Below are positions 8,071 to 17,448 of a stretch of 64,000 nucleotides of DNA, piece by piece. Every line of letters starts with the position of its first letter. Position 1 is the stretch's first letter. Position numbers and translations under genes: made by a program. Source of the stretch: Ruegeria atlantica. GTDB taxonomy: Bacteria > Pseudomonadota > Alphaproteobacteria > Rhodobacterales > Rhodobacteraceae. The notes beneath the pieces are model-generated. The model did no database searches, was not told the origin of the DNA, and saw nothing but the letters and a program-made list of their open reading frames with translations. The stretch is taken from positions 1 to 64,000 of the forward strand of contig NZ_WQBE01000001.1 of NCBI RefSeq assembly GCF_013032005.1, written 5' to 3'.

Positions 8071-9276
8071 ATGTTGGGACTAAACAAAAAAGACACCGGC
8101 CTGCTGATCATCGTTGCGATCCTGACATTGCTGGCCCCCTTCATCCTGAACCCATTCCCTGAAGGCAGCGCTATGGCGCAATTCAATGCTGGGTATCCGG
8201 ATCTGATGCAGCGTTTCGTGATCTTCGGCATCTTCGCCATCGGCTTCAACATCCTGTTCGGCTTGACGGGATACCTGTCTTTCGGTCACGCGGCCTTTCT
8301 GGGGGTGGGGTCTTATTCCGCCGTTTGGATGTTCAAGCTACTCAGCTACAACATCCTTCCGGCCATTGCGCTAAGTGTGGTCGTCGCCGGATTGTTTTCG
8401 CTGCTGATCGGCTTTGTCAGCCTGCGCCGGTCAGGAATTTACTTTTCAATCCTGACACTGGCCTTCGCGCAGATGAGTTTTGCGCTAGCTTACTCGGTGC
8501 TATCGAACCCCAAGTTTAACCTGACGAACGGGGAAACCGGCCTGCAAGTCTATGCAGATGATCCGCAGATCCTGCAGGGCGCCAATGCGCCGGACCTGCC
8601 GCACCTGTTCGGCTTGCCGATGCGTGCGACCTACACAATGGACGTGGGCGCGTGGAGCTTTGATTTCAACGCGGGCTATTACCTGTGCGCGGTTGTCCTG
8701 ATGGTGGTGTTCTACCTGTCTATCCGCATCTTCCGGTCGCCCTTTGGCATGATGTTGCGGGCGGTGAAATCAAACCAACAGCGGATGAATTACACGGGTT
8801 TGAACTCGAAGCCTTACACTCTGGCGGCCTTTGTAATCTCGGGCATGTATGCCGGTCTGGCCGGTGGTCTGATGGCCGCGATGGACCCGCTGGCTGGTGC
8901 TGAACGGATGCAATGGACAGCCTCGGGAGAGGTGGTCCTGATGACTATCCTTGGCGGCACCGGAACACTGATAGGTCCGGTTCTGGGTGCTGGATTTATC
9001 AAGTATTTTGAGAACATCTTCTCGAAGATCAACGATAACGTCCTGCATAGCTGGTTCGCATTCCTGCCTGACGGGCTGGAGGATGCGGTTGTCTTCGTGA
9101 TCCATCCGTTCATCGGTAAAGGTTGGCATTTGACGCTGGGCATCCTGTTCATGCTGGTCGTCATCTATCTGCCAGGCGGTCTTGTCGAAGGTGGCCAACG
9201 ATTGCTCAACCGCTTTAAGCGCAAGAAATCTAATACCGACGATGCAACGTCGGGCAAAACAGAACCGGCCGAGTAG
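8071..9276 (+). CDS. Branched-chain/amide-type ABC permease, LivM family
   Basis: A 401-residue permease, slightly longer than many LivM proteins. It contains [19 protein letters not shown], the LivM/UrtC signature, and [19 protein letters not shown] near the C-terminus, plus a basic cytoplasmic tail ([11 protein letters not shown]). It begins 4 bp after the LivH-like gene and forms a heterodimeric channel with it. The ligand follows from the binding protein and is unknown. Confidence 0.9.
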   Translation: MLGLNKKDTGLLIIVAILTLLAPFILNPFPEGSAMAQFNAGYPDLMQRFVIFGIFAIGFNILFGLTGYLSFGHAAFLGVGSYSAVWMFKLLSYNILPAIALSVVVAGLFSLLIGFVSLRRSGIYFSILTLAFAQMSFALAYSVLSNPKFNLTNGETGLQVYADDPQILQGANAPDLPHLFGLPMRATYTMDVGAWSFDFNAGYYLCAVVLMVVFYLSIRIFRSPFGMMLRAVKSNQQRMNYTGLNSKPYTLAAFVISGMYAGLAGGLMAAMDPLAGAERMQWTASGEVVLMTILGGTGTLIGPVLGAGFIKYFENIFSKINDNVLHSWFAFLPDGLEDAVVFVIHPFIGKGWHLTLGILFMLVVIYLPGGLVEGGQRLLNRFKRKKSNTDDATSGKTEPAE

Positions 9277-9286
9277 GGGGCGAACC

Positions 9287-10042
9287 ATGGCAATTCTAAG
9301 AGTCAAAGATGTCAGCAAGCGCTTCGGTGGTCTCAAGGCGCTGACGGATGTAAACCTCAATGTCGAAGAGAACTCGGTCCACGCCATCATCGGTCCCAAC
9401 GGTGCAGGTAAGTCGACGCTGTTGAATTGTTTAGTGGGCAAGCTGATGCCGGACACCGGGTCCGTTTTGTTCAACAACAATTCGGTACTTGGGTTGGAGC
9501 CGTTCCAGATTAACCAGATGGGCATCAGCCGCGTGTTTCAGACGCCCGAGATATTTGGCGAGCTGACGGTGATGGAAAACATGTTGATCCCGATCTTCGC
9601 AATGCGGGATGGGGCTTTTCGGATGCACGCCTATGAGACCATCGCCAATGAAAAGGCGGTTGTGGAACAGGCCGAGGCGATGCTGGAAGAGATGAACATG
9701 GCTGACAAACGCGAAATGCACGCCGCTTCGCTGTCCCGTGGTGACAAGCGGCGGCTAGAGATCGGCATGTGCCTCAGTCAGAACCCGCGCTTGCTGCTGT
9801 TGGACGAACCCACGGCGGGCATGGCGCGGGCTGATACCAACAATACCATTGATCTGCTGAAGCAAATCAAGGACGAGCGCGACATCACCATCGCGATCAT
9901 TGAACATGACATGCACGTGGTCTTCAGCCTGGCCGAACGCATCACGGTTTTGGCGCAAGGCACACCCCTGGTTGAAGACACGCCTGAAAACATTCGTGGC
10001 AACCCAAAGGTCCGAGAGGCCTATTTGGGCGAAGCAGCGTAA
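9287..10042 (+). CDS. ABC transporter ATPase, LivG/UrtD type
   Basis: A 251-residue ATPase. Walker A is GPNGAGKST (36-44) and Walker B is LLLLDEPTAGM. The signature loop reads LSRGDKRRLEIG instead of LSGGQ, a variation common in the LivG/UrtD branch. The start ATG at 9287 lies 11 bp after the LivM-like stop. An upstream in-frame start within the preceding gene would give a nonhomologous extension. It energises the importer together with the LivF-like protein. Confidence 0.9.
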   Translation: MAILRVKDVSKRFGGLKALTDVNLNVEENSVHAIIGPNGAGKSTLLNCLVGKLMPDTGSVLFNNNSVLGLEPFQINQMGISRVFQTPEIFGELTVMENMLIPIFAMRDGAFRMHAYETIANEKAVVEQAEAMLEEMNMADKREMHAASLSRGDKRRLEIGMCLSQNPRLLLLDEPTAGMARADTNNTIDLLKQIKDERDITIAIIEHDMHVVFSLAERITVLAQGTPLVEDTPENIRGNPKVREAYLGEAA

Positions 10043-10051
10043 GGAAAAGCT

Positions 10052-10807
10052 ATGAACGAGAAACCTGACTTTTCGAAAAACGCGAACAGGGCCAGTACCG
10101 CACCTGCGTTTCTTTCGGTGTGGGATATGCATTCATACTACGGAGAAAGTTACATAGTTCAGGGCGTCAGCTTCAATGTACACGAAGGAGAGATTCTAGC
10201 TCTTCTTGGGCGAAACGGCGCTGGCAAGACCTCGACACTCCGTTCCATCGCAAGGGTTGGAGAGCCGGAAGTAAGGCATGGCGAAATCTGGCTGGATCAC
10301 CAACCGCTGCACAATATGACAAGCTACGAAGCGGCTGCTGCGGGTCTTGGTCTTGTCCCGGAAGATAGGCGAATTATTCCGGGCCTAACTGTCGAAGAAA
10401 ACCTGCAGCTTGCGCAAATCGCGCCGCCGATTGGATGGTCGCTGGAAAGGTTATACGAGTTGTTCCCGCGCTTGGGCGAGCGCCGCAAACAAGAGGGAAT
10501 TACGTTGTCCGGCGGCGAACAACAGATGCTGTCAATCGCCAGAGCACTGGCCAGAGACATCAAGGTCTTGCTTTTGGATGAGCCTTATGAAGGTTTGGCC
10601 CCTGTCATCGTCGACGAGATCGAAAAAACGCTTATTCATGTCAAGCAACAGGGCATGACCACGATCATCGTCGAACAGAACGCCGTTCGTGCTTTGGAAC
10701 TGGCGGACCGGGCGATTATTCTGGATACCGGGAGCATTGTGTTTGACGGGGCCGCGAACGAGGTGCTGGAAGACACCAATCTTCGGGAAGAGTATCTGGC
10801 GATTTAA
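10052..10807 (+). CDS. ABC transporter ATPase, LivF/UrtE type
   Basis: A 251-residue ATPase with Walker A GRNGAGKTS at about 53-61, a canonical LSGGEQQML signature and Walker B VLLLDEPYEGLAP, the last being typical of LivF. The N-terminal extension of about 20 residues before the first strand is longer than usual. It is the last gene of the five-gene transporter operon and is followed directly by a strong terminator. Codons 3' of the start are somewhat more A/T-rich than in the neighbours. Confidence 0.9.
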   Translation: MNEKPDFSKNANRASTAPAFLSVWDMHSYYGESYIVQGVSFNVHEGEILALLGRNGAGKTSTLRSIARVGEPEVRHGEIWLDHQPLHNMTSYEAAAAGLGLVPEDRRIIPGLTVEENLQLAQIAPPIGWSLERLYELFPRLGERRKQEGITLSGGEQQMLSIARALARDIKVLLLDEPYEGLAPVIVDEIEKTLIHVKQQGMTTIIVEQNAVRALELADRAIILDTGSIVFDGAANEVLEDTNLREEYLAI

Positions 10808-10826
10808 GTTTACTGTTTAACCGCAT

Positions 10827-10853
10827 GAAAAGCCTAAAAATATTAGGCTTTTC
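10827..10853. terminator. Bidirectional intrinsic terminator
   Basis: An 11-bp perfect inverted repeat (GAAAAGCCTAA / TTAGGCTTTTC) with a 5-nt loop lies between the LivF-like gene and the convergent LysR gene. The A-rich left and T-rich right flanks allow it to end transcription from both sides. Confidence 0.8.
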
Positions 10854-10917
10854 AGGTGCTTGAAGTCCGCTGATGTGGGCGGTTTCGGATAGACCATTGC
10901 CGATTTTTCAAAGACAG

Positions 10918-11886
10918 TCAAACCTGCTGGCCAGGCACGTCACCGACCCATTCTGTGTGGGGGTTGGCCTTCACTTCCTCGAGCATTTTCAAAACTTCTG
11001 CTTTCCATCCAGCCTTGATCTTTAAGGCCAACTGAGACGGCGGGCGATGAGCGGGTTCAAGGATCGCATATTCATACCTGAGCGGATTGCCCAAAGGTAC
11101 GAACACAACCTTGCCGTTGGACAGGTTCATCTCACGTTCCGTTGCGACGGTCAGCGGATCAACGATTGTGCAGCACTGGCCTGAACTTACAAACGGAATA
11201 AGCGGTAGGAAATACTGACAGGTCACGGTCGGGTTATAGTGTGCTGACATGTCCTGAAACTCCCGCCGGACTTTGCGCTGAAACGGGTGGGTTGCGTATA
11301 GCCCGCCCATCGGCGTTCCGTCCAAATCGGAAATCGTAATGCTGTCCTGGGATGCAAGTGGATGATCGCAATCTATCGCGCAGAAACAGTCTGCCTGGAT
11401 CAGTTCGACCGAATATTGTGCTTTTCGTCCGGCTGAATGCTCGAAATCAGCAAAGCCGAAATCGATATTCTGCGTTCCCGCAAGTTCCATAATTTGCGGA
11501 GAACTCCGCGAGGACAACGTGATTTGAATGTCCGGGTTCTCTCCCACTGATTGACTGATGAAACGTGGGAACAAAAAAGCCGAAGGGCCCGGCATCGTTG
11601 CGATATTCAGGCTGCCGGAATGCCCTTTAATCAAACCCTCCATGGTGTTTGAGATCGTTGACAGGCGATCCAGAATGCCTGTGGTCTCGGCCAGAAGGTA
11701 ATGCGCCTCGGGGACCGGAACCAGCCGACGGCCTTTGCGTTCAAACAACGTCAGGCCCAAAGATTTTTCGAGGTTCTTGAGGGCAAGGCTGATCGCGGGC
11801 TGCGTCCGATGCAATTTCTTGGCGGTCTGAGAGATGGAGCCGGACTCCATCACCTCGCGAAAAACAGTGAGCTGGGTGAGGTTCAT
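10918..11886 (-). CDS. LysR-family transcriptional regulator
   Basis: A 322-residue LysR protein. The N-terminal winged helix (MNLTQLTVFREVMESGSIS, with TQPAISLALKNLEKSLG) is clear, followed by a periplasmic-binding-like effector domain to the C-terminus. The length is slightly above the usual 290-310. It is divergent from the TAXI-TRAP operon at 12014, and the gap contains a palindrome suitable for a LysR site, so it probably controls uptake genes of the cysteate-like cluster. The inducer is unknown. Confidence 0.88.
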   Translation of the reverse strand: MNLTQLTVFREVMESGSISQTAKKLHRTQPAISLALKNLEKSLGLTLFERKGRRLVPVPEAHYLLAETTGILDRLSTISNTMEGLIKGHSGSLNIATMPGPSAFLFPRFISQSVGENPDIQITLSSRSSPQIMELAGTQNIDFGFADFEHSAGRKAQYSVELIQADCFCAIDCDHPLASQDSITISDLDGTPMGGLYATHPFQRKVRREFQDMSAHYNPTVTCQYFLPLIPFVSSGQCCTIVDPLTVATEREMNLSNGKVVFVPLGNPLRYEYAILEPAHRPPSQLALKIKAGWKAEVLKMLEEVKANPHTEWVGDVPGQQV

Positions 11887-11920
11887 GCTAAATGTATAAG
11901 TTAAAATTTAGTTTTGTGAA

Positions 11921-11941
11921 ATATAACAAATTTGTATTTAT
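11921..11941. promoter_or_regulatory. Candidate LysR operator
   Basis: The perfect palindrome ACAAATTTGT (11926-11935) sits in an AT-rich divergent gap of about 127 bp, flanked by near-symmetric ATA/TAT steps. It lies where a LysR regulator would contact its own promoter and that of the TRAP operon. Assignment is by position and symmetry only. Confidence 0.4.
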
Positions 11942-12013
11942 GAGAATTGCCTTTACGCTTGCATGATCGAAGTCGGGCGAACCGAATCCGACGTTCCAAC
12001 TTGGGAGATGACA

Positions 12014-13021
12014 ATGAAACTAGTGAAATGCTTGACTGGACTGGCTTTGGCTGGAGCGCTGGCCGCACCGGCGTTGGCGCAGGACCCGACCTTTTTCCGC
12101 ATCGGCACCGGTGGCGCTGGCGGAACCTACTTCCCCATTGGCGGTACCATCGCAAACGGTATCTCGGCCCCTCCGGGTTCGCGCCCCTGTGAAGAAGGCG
12201 GCCAGTGCGGTGTTCCCGGCCTGATCGCGATTGCGCAATCGACCACCGCATCAGTGTTCAACAACGCGGCTGTTCAGAACGGCGAGCTGGAAGCTGGCCT
12301 TGCGGCGGCGGACGTCACCCGCTCGATGTATCTGGGTGAGGGCAAGTTCGAAGGCAAACCGCACCCCAAGCTGCGCATTGTCGCCAATCTGTTCCCCGAA
12401 GACCTGCACCTGGTGCTGCCAGCCGGTTCGACGATCAACGATCTGGGCGATCTGGAAGGCAAGCGCGTCGGTATCGCGCAGGCTGGCTCGGGCACGCAGG
12501 TTGCCGTGCTGCAGATGCTGGACGCCTGGGGTGTTAACCGCGACAACATGGACGAAGCCGAGCTGAACAACAGCCAAAGCGCCGAGCGTTTGGCCGATGG
12601 TCAGCTGGACGCCTACTTCTATGCCGCAGGCTGGCCGGTTGCCGCGATGGTACAGCTGTCCTCGACCAAGGGTATGAACCTGCATTCCTTCAGTGACGAA
12701 GATCTGGCCAAGATCAACGAGATCATTCCGGCCTATATCCCCTCGGCCATTCCGGGTGGTGTTTATGAAGGTATCGATGGCGAAACCAAGACCCCGGCGG
12801 TCAGCGCGATGCTGGTTGTGTCCTCGGACCTGTCGGATGATCTGGTCTATCAACTGACCAAGGCGATGTGGAACGACAACACACGCAAGCTGCTGGACAA
12901 TGGCCATGCCAAAGGCAAGCAGATCACGCCGGATACCGCGCTGGACGGCGTCGAAGCGCTGGGCGTTCCGCTGCATCCGGGTGCCGAGAAGTTCTATAAA
13001 GAAGCTGGGCTTCTTCAATAA
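12014..13021 (+). CDS. TAXI-family TRAP transporter solute-binding protein
   Basis: A 335-residue periplasmic receptor. The signal peptide MKLVKCLTGLALAGALAAPALA is followed by mature QDPTFFRIGTGGAGGTYFPIGG, the diagnostic N-terminus of TAXI (TRAP-associated extracytoplasmic immunogenic) proteins. GGGAG at 12003-12007 fits ATG 12014 better than the in-frame ATG at 12008. TAXI receptors are known mainly for glutamate/glutamine-type ligands, and several remain unassigned. The downstream desulfonation and amino-acid genes suggest a negatively charged amino acid such as cysteate or a D-amino acid. Confidence 0.9.
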   Translation: MKLVKCLTGLALAGALAAPALAQDPTFFRIGTGGAGGTYFPIGGTIANGISAPPGSRPCEEGGQCGVPGLIAIAQSTTASVFNNAAVQNGELEAGLAAADVTRSMYLGEGKFEGKPHPKLRIVANLFPEDLHLVLPAGSTINDLGDLEGKRVGIAQAGSGTQVAVLQMLDAWGVNRDNMDEAELNNSQSAERLADGQLDAYFYAAGWPVAAMVQLSSTKGMNLHSFSDEDLAKINEIIPAYIPSAIPGGVYEGIDGETKTPAVSAMLVVSSDLSDDLVYQLTKAMWNDNTRKLLDNGHAKGKQITPDTALDGVEALGVPLHPGAEKFYKEAGLLQ

Positions 13022-13046
13022 TCAAATCTCACCGTAACCTATCGTC

Positions 13047-13069
13047 CGGTGCCCCATTTCGGGGCACCG
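13047..13069 (+). other. Intercistronic stem-loop (9-bp stem)
   Basis: CGGTGCCCC and GGGGCACCG pair perfectly around a 5-nt loop (ATTTC) between the TAXI receptor and permease genes. No T-run follows, so it is more likely an mRNA-stabilising or partial-attenuation element that raises receptor-to-permease ratio than a full terminator. Confidence 0.55.
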
Positions 13070-13102
13070 CACACTTGAATTATGCGAAATCAGGGGGCCA
13101 TC

Positions 13103-15316
13103 ATGACCGAGACCCAGAAACTTGATGACCACGAACTGACGGCCGAAGAACTTGCGGCCATCGAAGAACAGTTCGACGAAGGCGCCGCTGTTCGGCAGGT
13201 CACACCAACCACCGGTAAGGTCCTGCGCGTTGTTGCCCTGATCTTTGCGTTTTACGAATTCTTTACTGCCGGGTTCGGCCTGCCTGCCGACCACTGGCAT
13301 ATGGGCATCTATCTCGCCCTGCTGTTCATTCTGGTTTACGCGACCATACCGATTATCGGATCGCAAAGCCTGTATGCGCTCAAAGTCAGCCGGTTCCGCA
13401 TCGGCAACATCCCCCTTTACGATCTGGTCTTCATGGCGCTGGGTATCATTGCCGCGCTGTACGTCGGCTTCGCCTGGCGTGGCATTCCCTTTTTGGGGAT
13501 CGAGGAGCAGACGTTCCGAATGGGTAACCCGAACGGGTATGACGTGTTCCTAGGTGTCGTCATCATCCTGCTGGTGCTGGACATCGCGCGCCGCACGCTG
13601 GGTTGGGTTCTGCCGCTGATCATCTGTGTATTCATTTCATACGCGCTGCTGGGGCCGTATTTCCCCGGTCTGCTGCAACATCCCGGTGTGAACTTCAAAA
13701 CTTTCGTGTCGTCGATGTATTTCCCGCAAGAGGGTATTTATGGCGTCACTCTGTGGGTTGTCTCAACCATCGTGTTCCACTTTGTCCTGTTCGGCGTGAT
13801 CGCACAGCGCACAGGTCTGGGACAACTTTTCATCGATAACGCCACGATTTTGGCGGGCCGCTATACTGGCGGTCCGGCAAAAGTGTCGGTGGTATCCTCG
13901 GCCTTCTTCGGCACGATCTCGGGTTCTTCGGTGGCCAACACCGTATCAACCGGCGCGCTGACTATCCCAAACATGAAGCGCCTAGGATACCCCGGCCATT
14001 TTGCAGGCGGGGTCGAGGCCGCGTCTTCGGCTGGTGGTCAAATTACACCGCCGATCATGGGCGCTGCGGCGTTTATCATGGCCGAGTTCCTTGAGGTTCC
14101 GTACACCACCATCGTGATTGCGGCGATCTTCCCAGCGATCCTGCACTATGTCGGCGTCTTCGCCGTTGTGCATCTGATGGCGCGTAAACTGAACCTGCAG
14201 GGTCTGGCCAAAGAGCAGTTGCCGCAGCTCAAGGCTGTGTGGGCCGAAGGGTGGGCGAACATTGTGCCTCTGATCGGTCTGCTGGTGGTCCTGTTCACCG
14301 GTTACACGCCGTTCATGTCGGCCTTCTGTGGTATTTCGCTGGCAGTGATTGCGGGCATGTCGCGGATCAAGCAACCTCCAACGTTGATCTACGCAGCCGC
14401 CTTCCTGGCCTTTGTCCTTTGGAAATTCTCGGATGGCGGATTTGATCTGACCATGACGGCCATTCTGTGCGGCCTTACGGTTGTCGCAACGCTCAACCCG
14501 CAAAAACGGATCGAAGTGCCGGAGATGCTGCAGGCGGTCGAGTTGGGCGTGAAATATTCGCTGGCCGTGGGTGCGGCTGCCGCAGCAGTGGGCATTGTGG
14601 TCGGAGTGATCAACACTACCGGCATCGGGTTCCGCATCGGGTTTATGGTGACGCAGGGCGCAGGCAATCTGGCGTCGGATCTGTACAACATGATCTCGTT
14701 TGGCAGCTTCCAACTGTTTGCGATGGAAGACTTGCAACTGTTCATCTCGCTGGTCTTCATCGCCATCGTCTGCATCCTGATGGGCGCGGGTATCCCCACC
14801 ACGGCGCTGTACATCATGCTGGTGTCCGTCGCGCAGCCTGCGCTGGCGCAGCTTGGCGTCCCGCCGATCGCCAGCCACCTGTTTGTGCTGTACTATGGGG
14901 TGGTCTCGGAAATCACGCCGCCAGTCTGTACCTCGGCCTATGCGGCGGCGGCCATTGCGAACTCGAACCCGTTCCGTACCGGGCTATCTGCCTTTACGCT
15001 CGGGTTGGGCAAGGTGATTGCACCGATGGCTTTTGTCTATGCGCCGGTTCTTCTGTTTGTGTCTTCGACCGGGTTTGACCTGTGGGAATTCACCTATACG
15101 GCATCAAGCTGTATCGCCGGGGTTATCGCCCTGTCCGCAGCTGTCGTGGGATACTGGTTGAGCCCGTTGAACATGGTGTCGCGTATCCTGATGGCGGTCG
15201 CCGGGGTCATTTTCGTGGCGCCGACCCTGACTGCCGATCTGGTCGCGCTGGCCGTGGCTTCGCCAGTCATCATCACGCAGTTGATCGCCCGCAATCGCAG
15301 TCATTCGGCGGCCTGA
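13103..15316 (+). CDS. TRAP transporter permease, fused 4TM/12TM (TAXI type)
   Basis: A 737-residue polytopic membrane protein. Residues roughly 40-200 correspond to the small DctQ-like domain and the rest to the large DctM-like domain, recognised by SSAFFGTISGSSVANTVSTGALTIPNMKR and AGGVEAASSAGGQITPPIMGA. Fusion of both subunits is the rule for TAXI systems. The AGGGGG stretch at 13092-13097 supports ATG 13103 rather than 13082. It uses an ion gradient (Na+ or H+) rather than ATP. It is followed after 4 bp by an oxidoreductase gene, so transport and catabolism are co-transcribed. Confidence 0.92.
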   Translation: MTETQKLDDHELTAEELAAIEEQFDEGAAVRQVTPTTGKVLRVVALIFAFYEFFTAGFGLPADHWHMGIYLALLFILVYATIPIIGSQSLYALKVSRFRIGNIPLYDLVFMALGIIAALYVGFAWRGIPFLGIEEQTFRMGNPNGYDVFLGVVIILLVLDIARRTLGWVLPLIICVFISYALLGPYFPGLLQHPGVNFKTFVSSMYFPQEGIYGVTLWVVSTIVFHFVLFGVIAQRTGLGQLFIDNATILAGRYTGGPAKVSVVSSAFFGTISGSSVANTVSTGALTIPNMKRLGYPGHFAGGVEAASSAGGQITPPIMGAAAFIMAEFLEVPYTTIVIAAIFPAILHYVGVFAVVHLMARKLNLQGLAKEQLPQLKAVWAEGWANIVPLIGLLVVLFTGYTPFMSAFCGISLAVIAGMSRIKQPPTLIYAAAFLAFVLWKFSDGGFDLTMTAILCGLTVVATLNPQKRIEVPEMLQAVELGVKYSLAVGAAAAAVGIVVGVINTTGIGFRIGFMVTQGAGNLASDLYNMISFGSFQLFAMEDLQLFISLVFIAIVCILMGAGIPTTALYIMLVSVAQPALAQLGVPPIASHLFVLYYGVVSEITPPVCTSAYAAAAIANSNPFRTGLSAFTLGLGKVIAPMAFVYAPVLLFVSSTGFDLWEFTYTASSCIAGVIALSAAVVGYWLSPLNMVSRILMAVAGVIFVAPTLTADLVALAVASPVIITQLIARNRSHSAA

Positions 15317-15320
15317 TGAA

Positions 15321-16559
15321 ATGACAGAACAAGTCACCATCATCGGTGCCGGCATCGTCGGCATCTGCTGCGCCTTGTCGCTGCAAGAGCGTGGCATTCC
15401 GGTCCGGCTTGTCGATAGGGGCGAGCCGGGTCAGGAAACCTCGTTCGGGAATGCGGGTGTGGTGTCGCCCTGGTCGATTATCCCGCAGGCGATGCCGGGG
15501 ATCTGGAAGAAGCTTCCCCAAATGCTTTTGGATCCGAAAAGCGCTCTTTCGGTCCGGCCTAATTTCTGGCCAAAGATGATCCCCTGGGGTTTACGTTTTC
15601 TGGGCAATTCCGGCGAAAAGACCGTTCGCGAAGTGTCGGATGCGATGGATCTTTTGTGTCGCCCGTCAATTGACCTGTACCGTCGGCATCTGCAAGGCAC
15701 TGGCAGCGAAGATCTGATTACCGACAGCTACTATGTTCATGCATTCCGTCGTCCCGAACAGGCTGATTTGGAAGGTCTCGACTATCTTATCCGTCAGGAA
15801 AAAGGTGGTGATCTTGAGCGCGTTGACGGGCACGAACTGCGGCGTCTTGAACCTGCGCTGACGCCCGAGTTCAAAGCGGCGGTGCTTATCAAAGGTCAGG
15901 CCCGTTTAACCTCGCCGGGGCGCGTTGGCGCGGTTCTGGCGGAAAAAGCCCGCACGCAGGGGGCAGAGATCGTAAAGACCGAGGTCACTGGACTGACCTT
16001 TGTCCAAGGTGGCGGATGGCATCTGTCCACACCGCAAGAAACGCTGCACGCGCGCAACATCATTCTGGCGGCTGGCGTATGGTCTGCTGAATTTTTGAAA
16101 CCGCTGGGTCTAACCGTTCCGCTTGTCGCTGAGCGGGGATACCATGTTCAGTTTCAGAACCCTGCTGCCAGCCTGAACAATTCGGTCATGGATGTGGATG
16201 CAAAGGTCGTTGCCAGCTCGATGGTCGATGGGCTTAGGGTTGCCGGAACGGCCGAGTTTGCAAAGGTCGACGCACCGGCCGATCCGCGCAAAGAAAAAAT
16301 TCTGACAGAGCAAGCCAAGGCGATGGTGCCGGATCTTGATACCAGCCAGGCACAGTTCTGGATGGGTCGGCGGCCTTCATTCCCAGACAGCCTTCCTGCG
16401 ATTGGGCAACTTGACGGGCAGGCCGGGCTTTTTACGGCGTTCGGGCATTCCCATTATGGCCTGATGATGGCCCCTAAAACCGGCGAACTGGTTGCCGATC
16501 TTGTGTCGGGACGCAAGCCCAACGTCGATCTGGCGCCATTTTCACCGACCCGGTTTTGA
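15321..16559 (+). CDS. FAD-dependent D-amino acid dehydrogenase-like oxidoreductase (DadA family)
   Basis: A 412-residue DAO-family flavoprotein. The dinucleotide-binding motif GAGIVG is at residues 9-14, preceded by VTII. ETSFGNAGVVSPWS matches the DadA-type FAD loop, and a C-terminal LPAIGQLDGQAGLFTAFGHSHYGLMMAP supplies the second FAD contact. DadA enzymes oxidise D-amino acids to 2-oxo acids and ammonium, passing electrons to the respiratory chain. In this cluster D-cysteate to sulfopyruvate would be a reasonable reaction, but that is inference; a broader D-amino acid or amine substrate is possible. Confidence 0.82.
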   Translation: MTEQVTIIGAGIVGICCALSLQERGIPVRLVDRGEPGQETSFGNAGVVSPWSIIPQAMPGIWKKLPQMLLDPKSALSVRPNFWPKMIPWGLRFLGNSGEKTVREVSDAMDLLCRPSIDLYRRHLQGTGSEDLITDSYYVHAFRRPEQADLEGLDYLIRQEKGGDLERVDGHELRRLEPALTPEFKAAVLIKGQARLTSPGRVGAVLAEKARTQGAEIVKTEVTGLTFVQGGGWHLSTPQETLHARNIILAAGVWSAEFLKPLGLTVPLVAERGYHVQFQNPAASLNNSVMDVDAKVVASSMVDGLRVAGTAEFAKVDAPADPRKEKILTEQAKAMVPDLDTSQAQFWMGRRPSFPDSLPAIGQLDGQAGLFTAFGHSHYGLMMAPKTGELVADLVSGRKPNVDLAPFSPTRF

Positions 16560-16596
16560 ACCTGCGGCACACTCACCTTGAAAGGATTTGAATACC

Positions 16597-17337
16597 ATGC
16601 CGATTTATGAAGGCGGTCAGAATATCTGTGGGGCCTCAATAGGCGTTCTTTGTCTTGAGAGCTATTTCCCCAAACCTCCGGGGCATATCAAGAATCCGTC
16701 CAGCCTGCCGTTTCCGGTCCTTTATGAAATGATCGACGGCGTTACTGTCCCGACCCTGCTGAACAACCCCACACCCGAGCTGCTTGACCCATTCATCAAA
16801 GGTGCGCAGAGGCTAGAAGCTGAAGGCGTACGAGCCATTACCGGCAGCTGTGGTTTTCTCGCCCTGTTTCAGAAGGAACTGGCAGCAGCAGTGTCTGTTC
16901 CTGTATTTGCGTCCAGCCTGATCCAGGTGCCTCTGGCCTTTCACATGACCGGAGCCAAGGCGCCGGTGGGCGTGGTGACCGCAGATGCATCGGCACTGAC
17001 GGACCGGCATTTCGAAGGCGTCGGAGCGGCTGGTATTCCCGTGGTCGTACAAGGGTTGGAGCACACCAGTGAATTCGCCGAAGTGATCCTGCGCAACACA
17101 AGAACCCGTATGGACACCGATCTGATCGAGGCCGAATTGATGGATGCAGTGCGCAACCTGAAGCGGCAGTCGCCTGACATCCGGTCCATCGTTCTGGAAT
17201 GCACCGATCTGCCGCCCTACGCCGCGCGGATTCAGCAAGAATTTCAGCTGCCAGTATTTGATCTGACGACATTGGCTCAGATGGCGCATTCCGTTGCCAC
17301 GCGCAGCGCGTATTCTGGGATCATGCCCTGGACGTAA
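16597..17337 (+). CDS. Aspartate/glutamate racemase-family protein (two-cysteine)
   Basis: A 246-residue PLP-independent racemase-fold protein. The two catalytic-type cysteines are present at Cys85 (ITGSCGFLALF) and Cys202 (VLECTDLPPY), placed in the two pseudosymmetric halves as in Asp/Glu/hydantoin racemases. AAAGGA at 16581-16586 supports ATG 16597. Cysteate is an aspartate analogue, so conversion of D- to L-cysteate for the downstream sulfo-lyase is an attractive inference. Maleate isomerase and arylmalonate decarboxylase relatives also use this fold. Confidence 0.75.
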   Translation: MPIYEGGQNICGASIGVLCLESYFPKPPGHIKNPSSLPFPVLYEMIDGVTVPTLLNNPTPELLDPFIKGAQRLEAEGVRAITGSCGFLALFQKELAAAVSVPVFASSLIQVPLAFHMTGAKAPVGVVTADASALTDRHFEGVGAAGIPVVVQGLEHTSEFAEVILRNTRTRMDTDLIEAELMDAVRNLKRQSPDIRSIVLECTDLPPYAARIQQEFQLPVFDLTTLAQMAHSVATRSAYSGIMPWT

Positions 17338-17448
17338 AAATCTGCAGGCCAGGCGCTTCGTGCCATATCGGAAAGGCATGGACCCCGGTCCGCAATTGCG
17401 GATATGCCAATCCTTGCAAGGGGTGACAATGACCAAGGGGGTGTGGAA

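Noticed and set aside
12014..15316. DctP-type TRAP transporter (DHPS or C4-dicarboxylate)
   Set aside because: The receptor has the TAXI N-terminus and the permease is a fused single polypeptide, unlike DctPQM.
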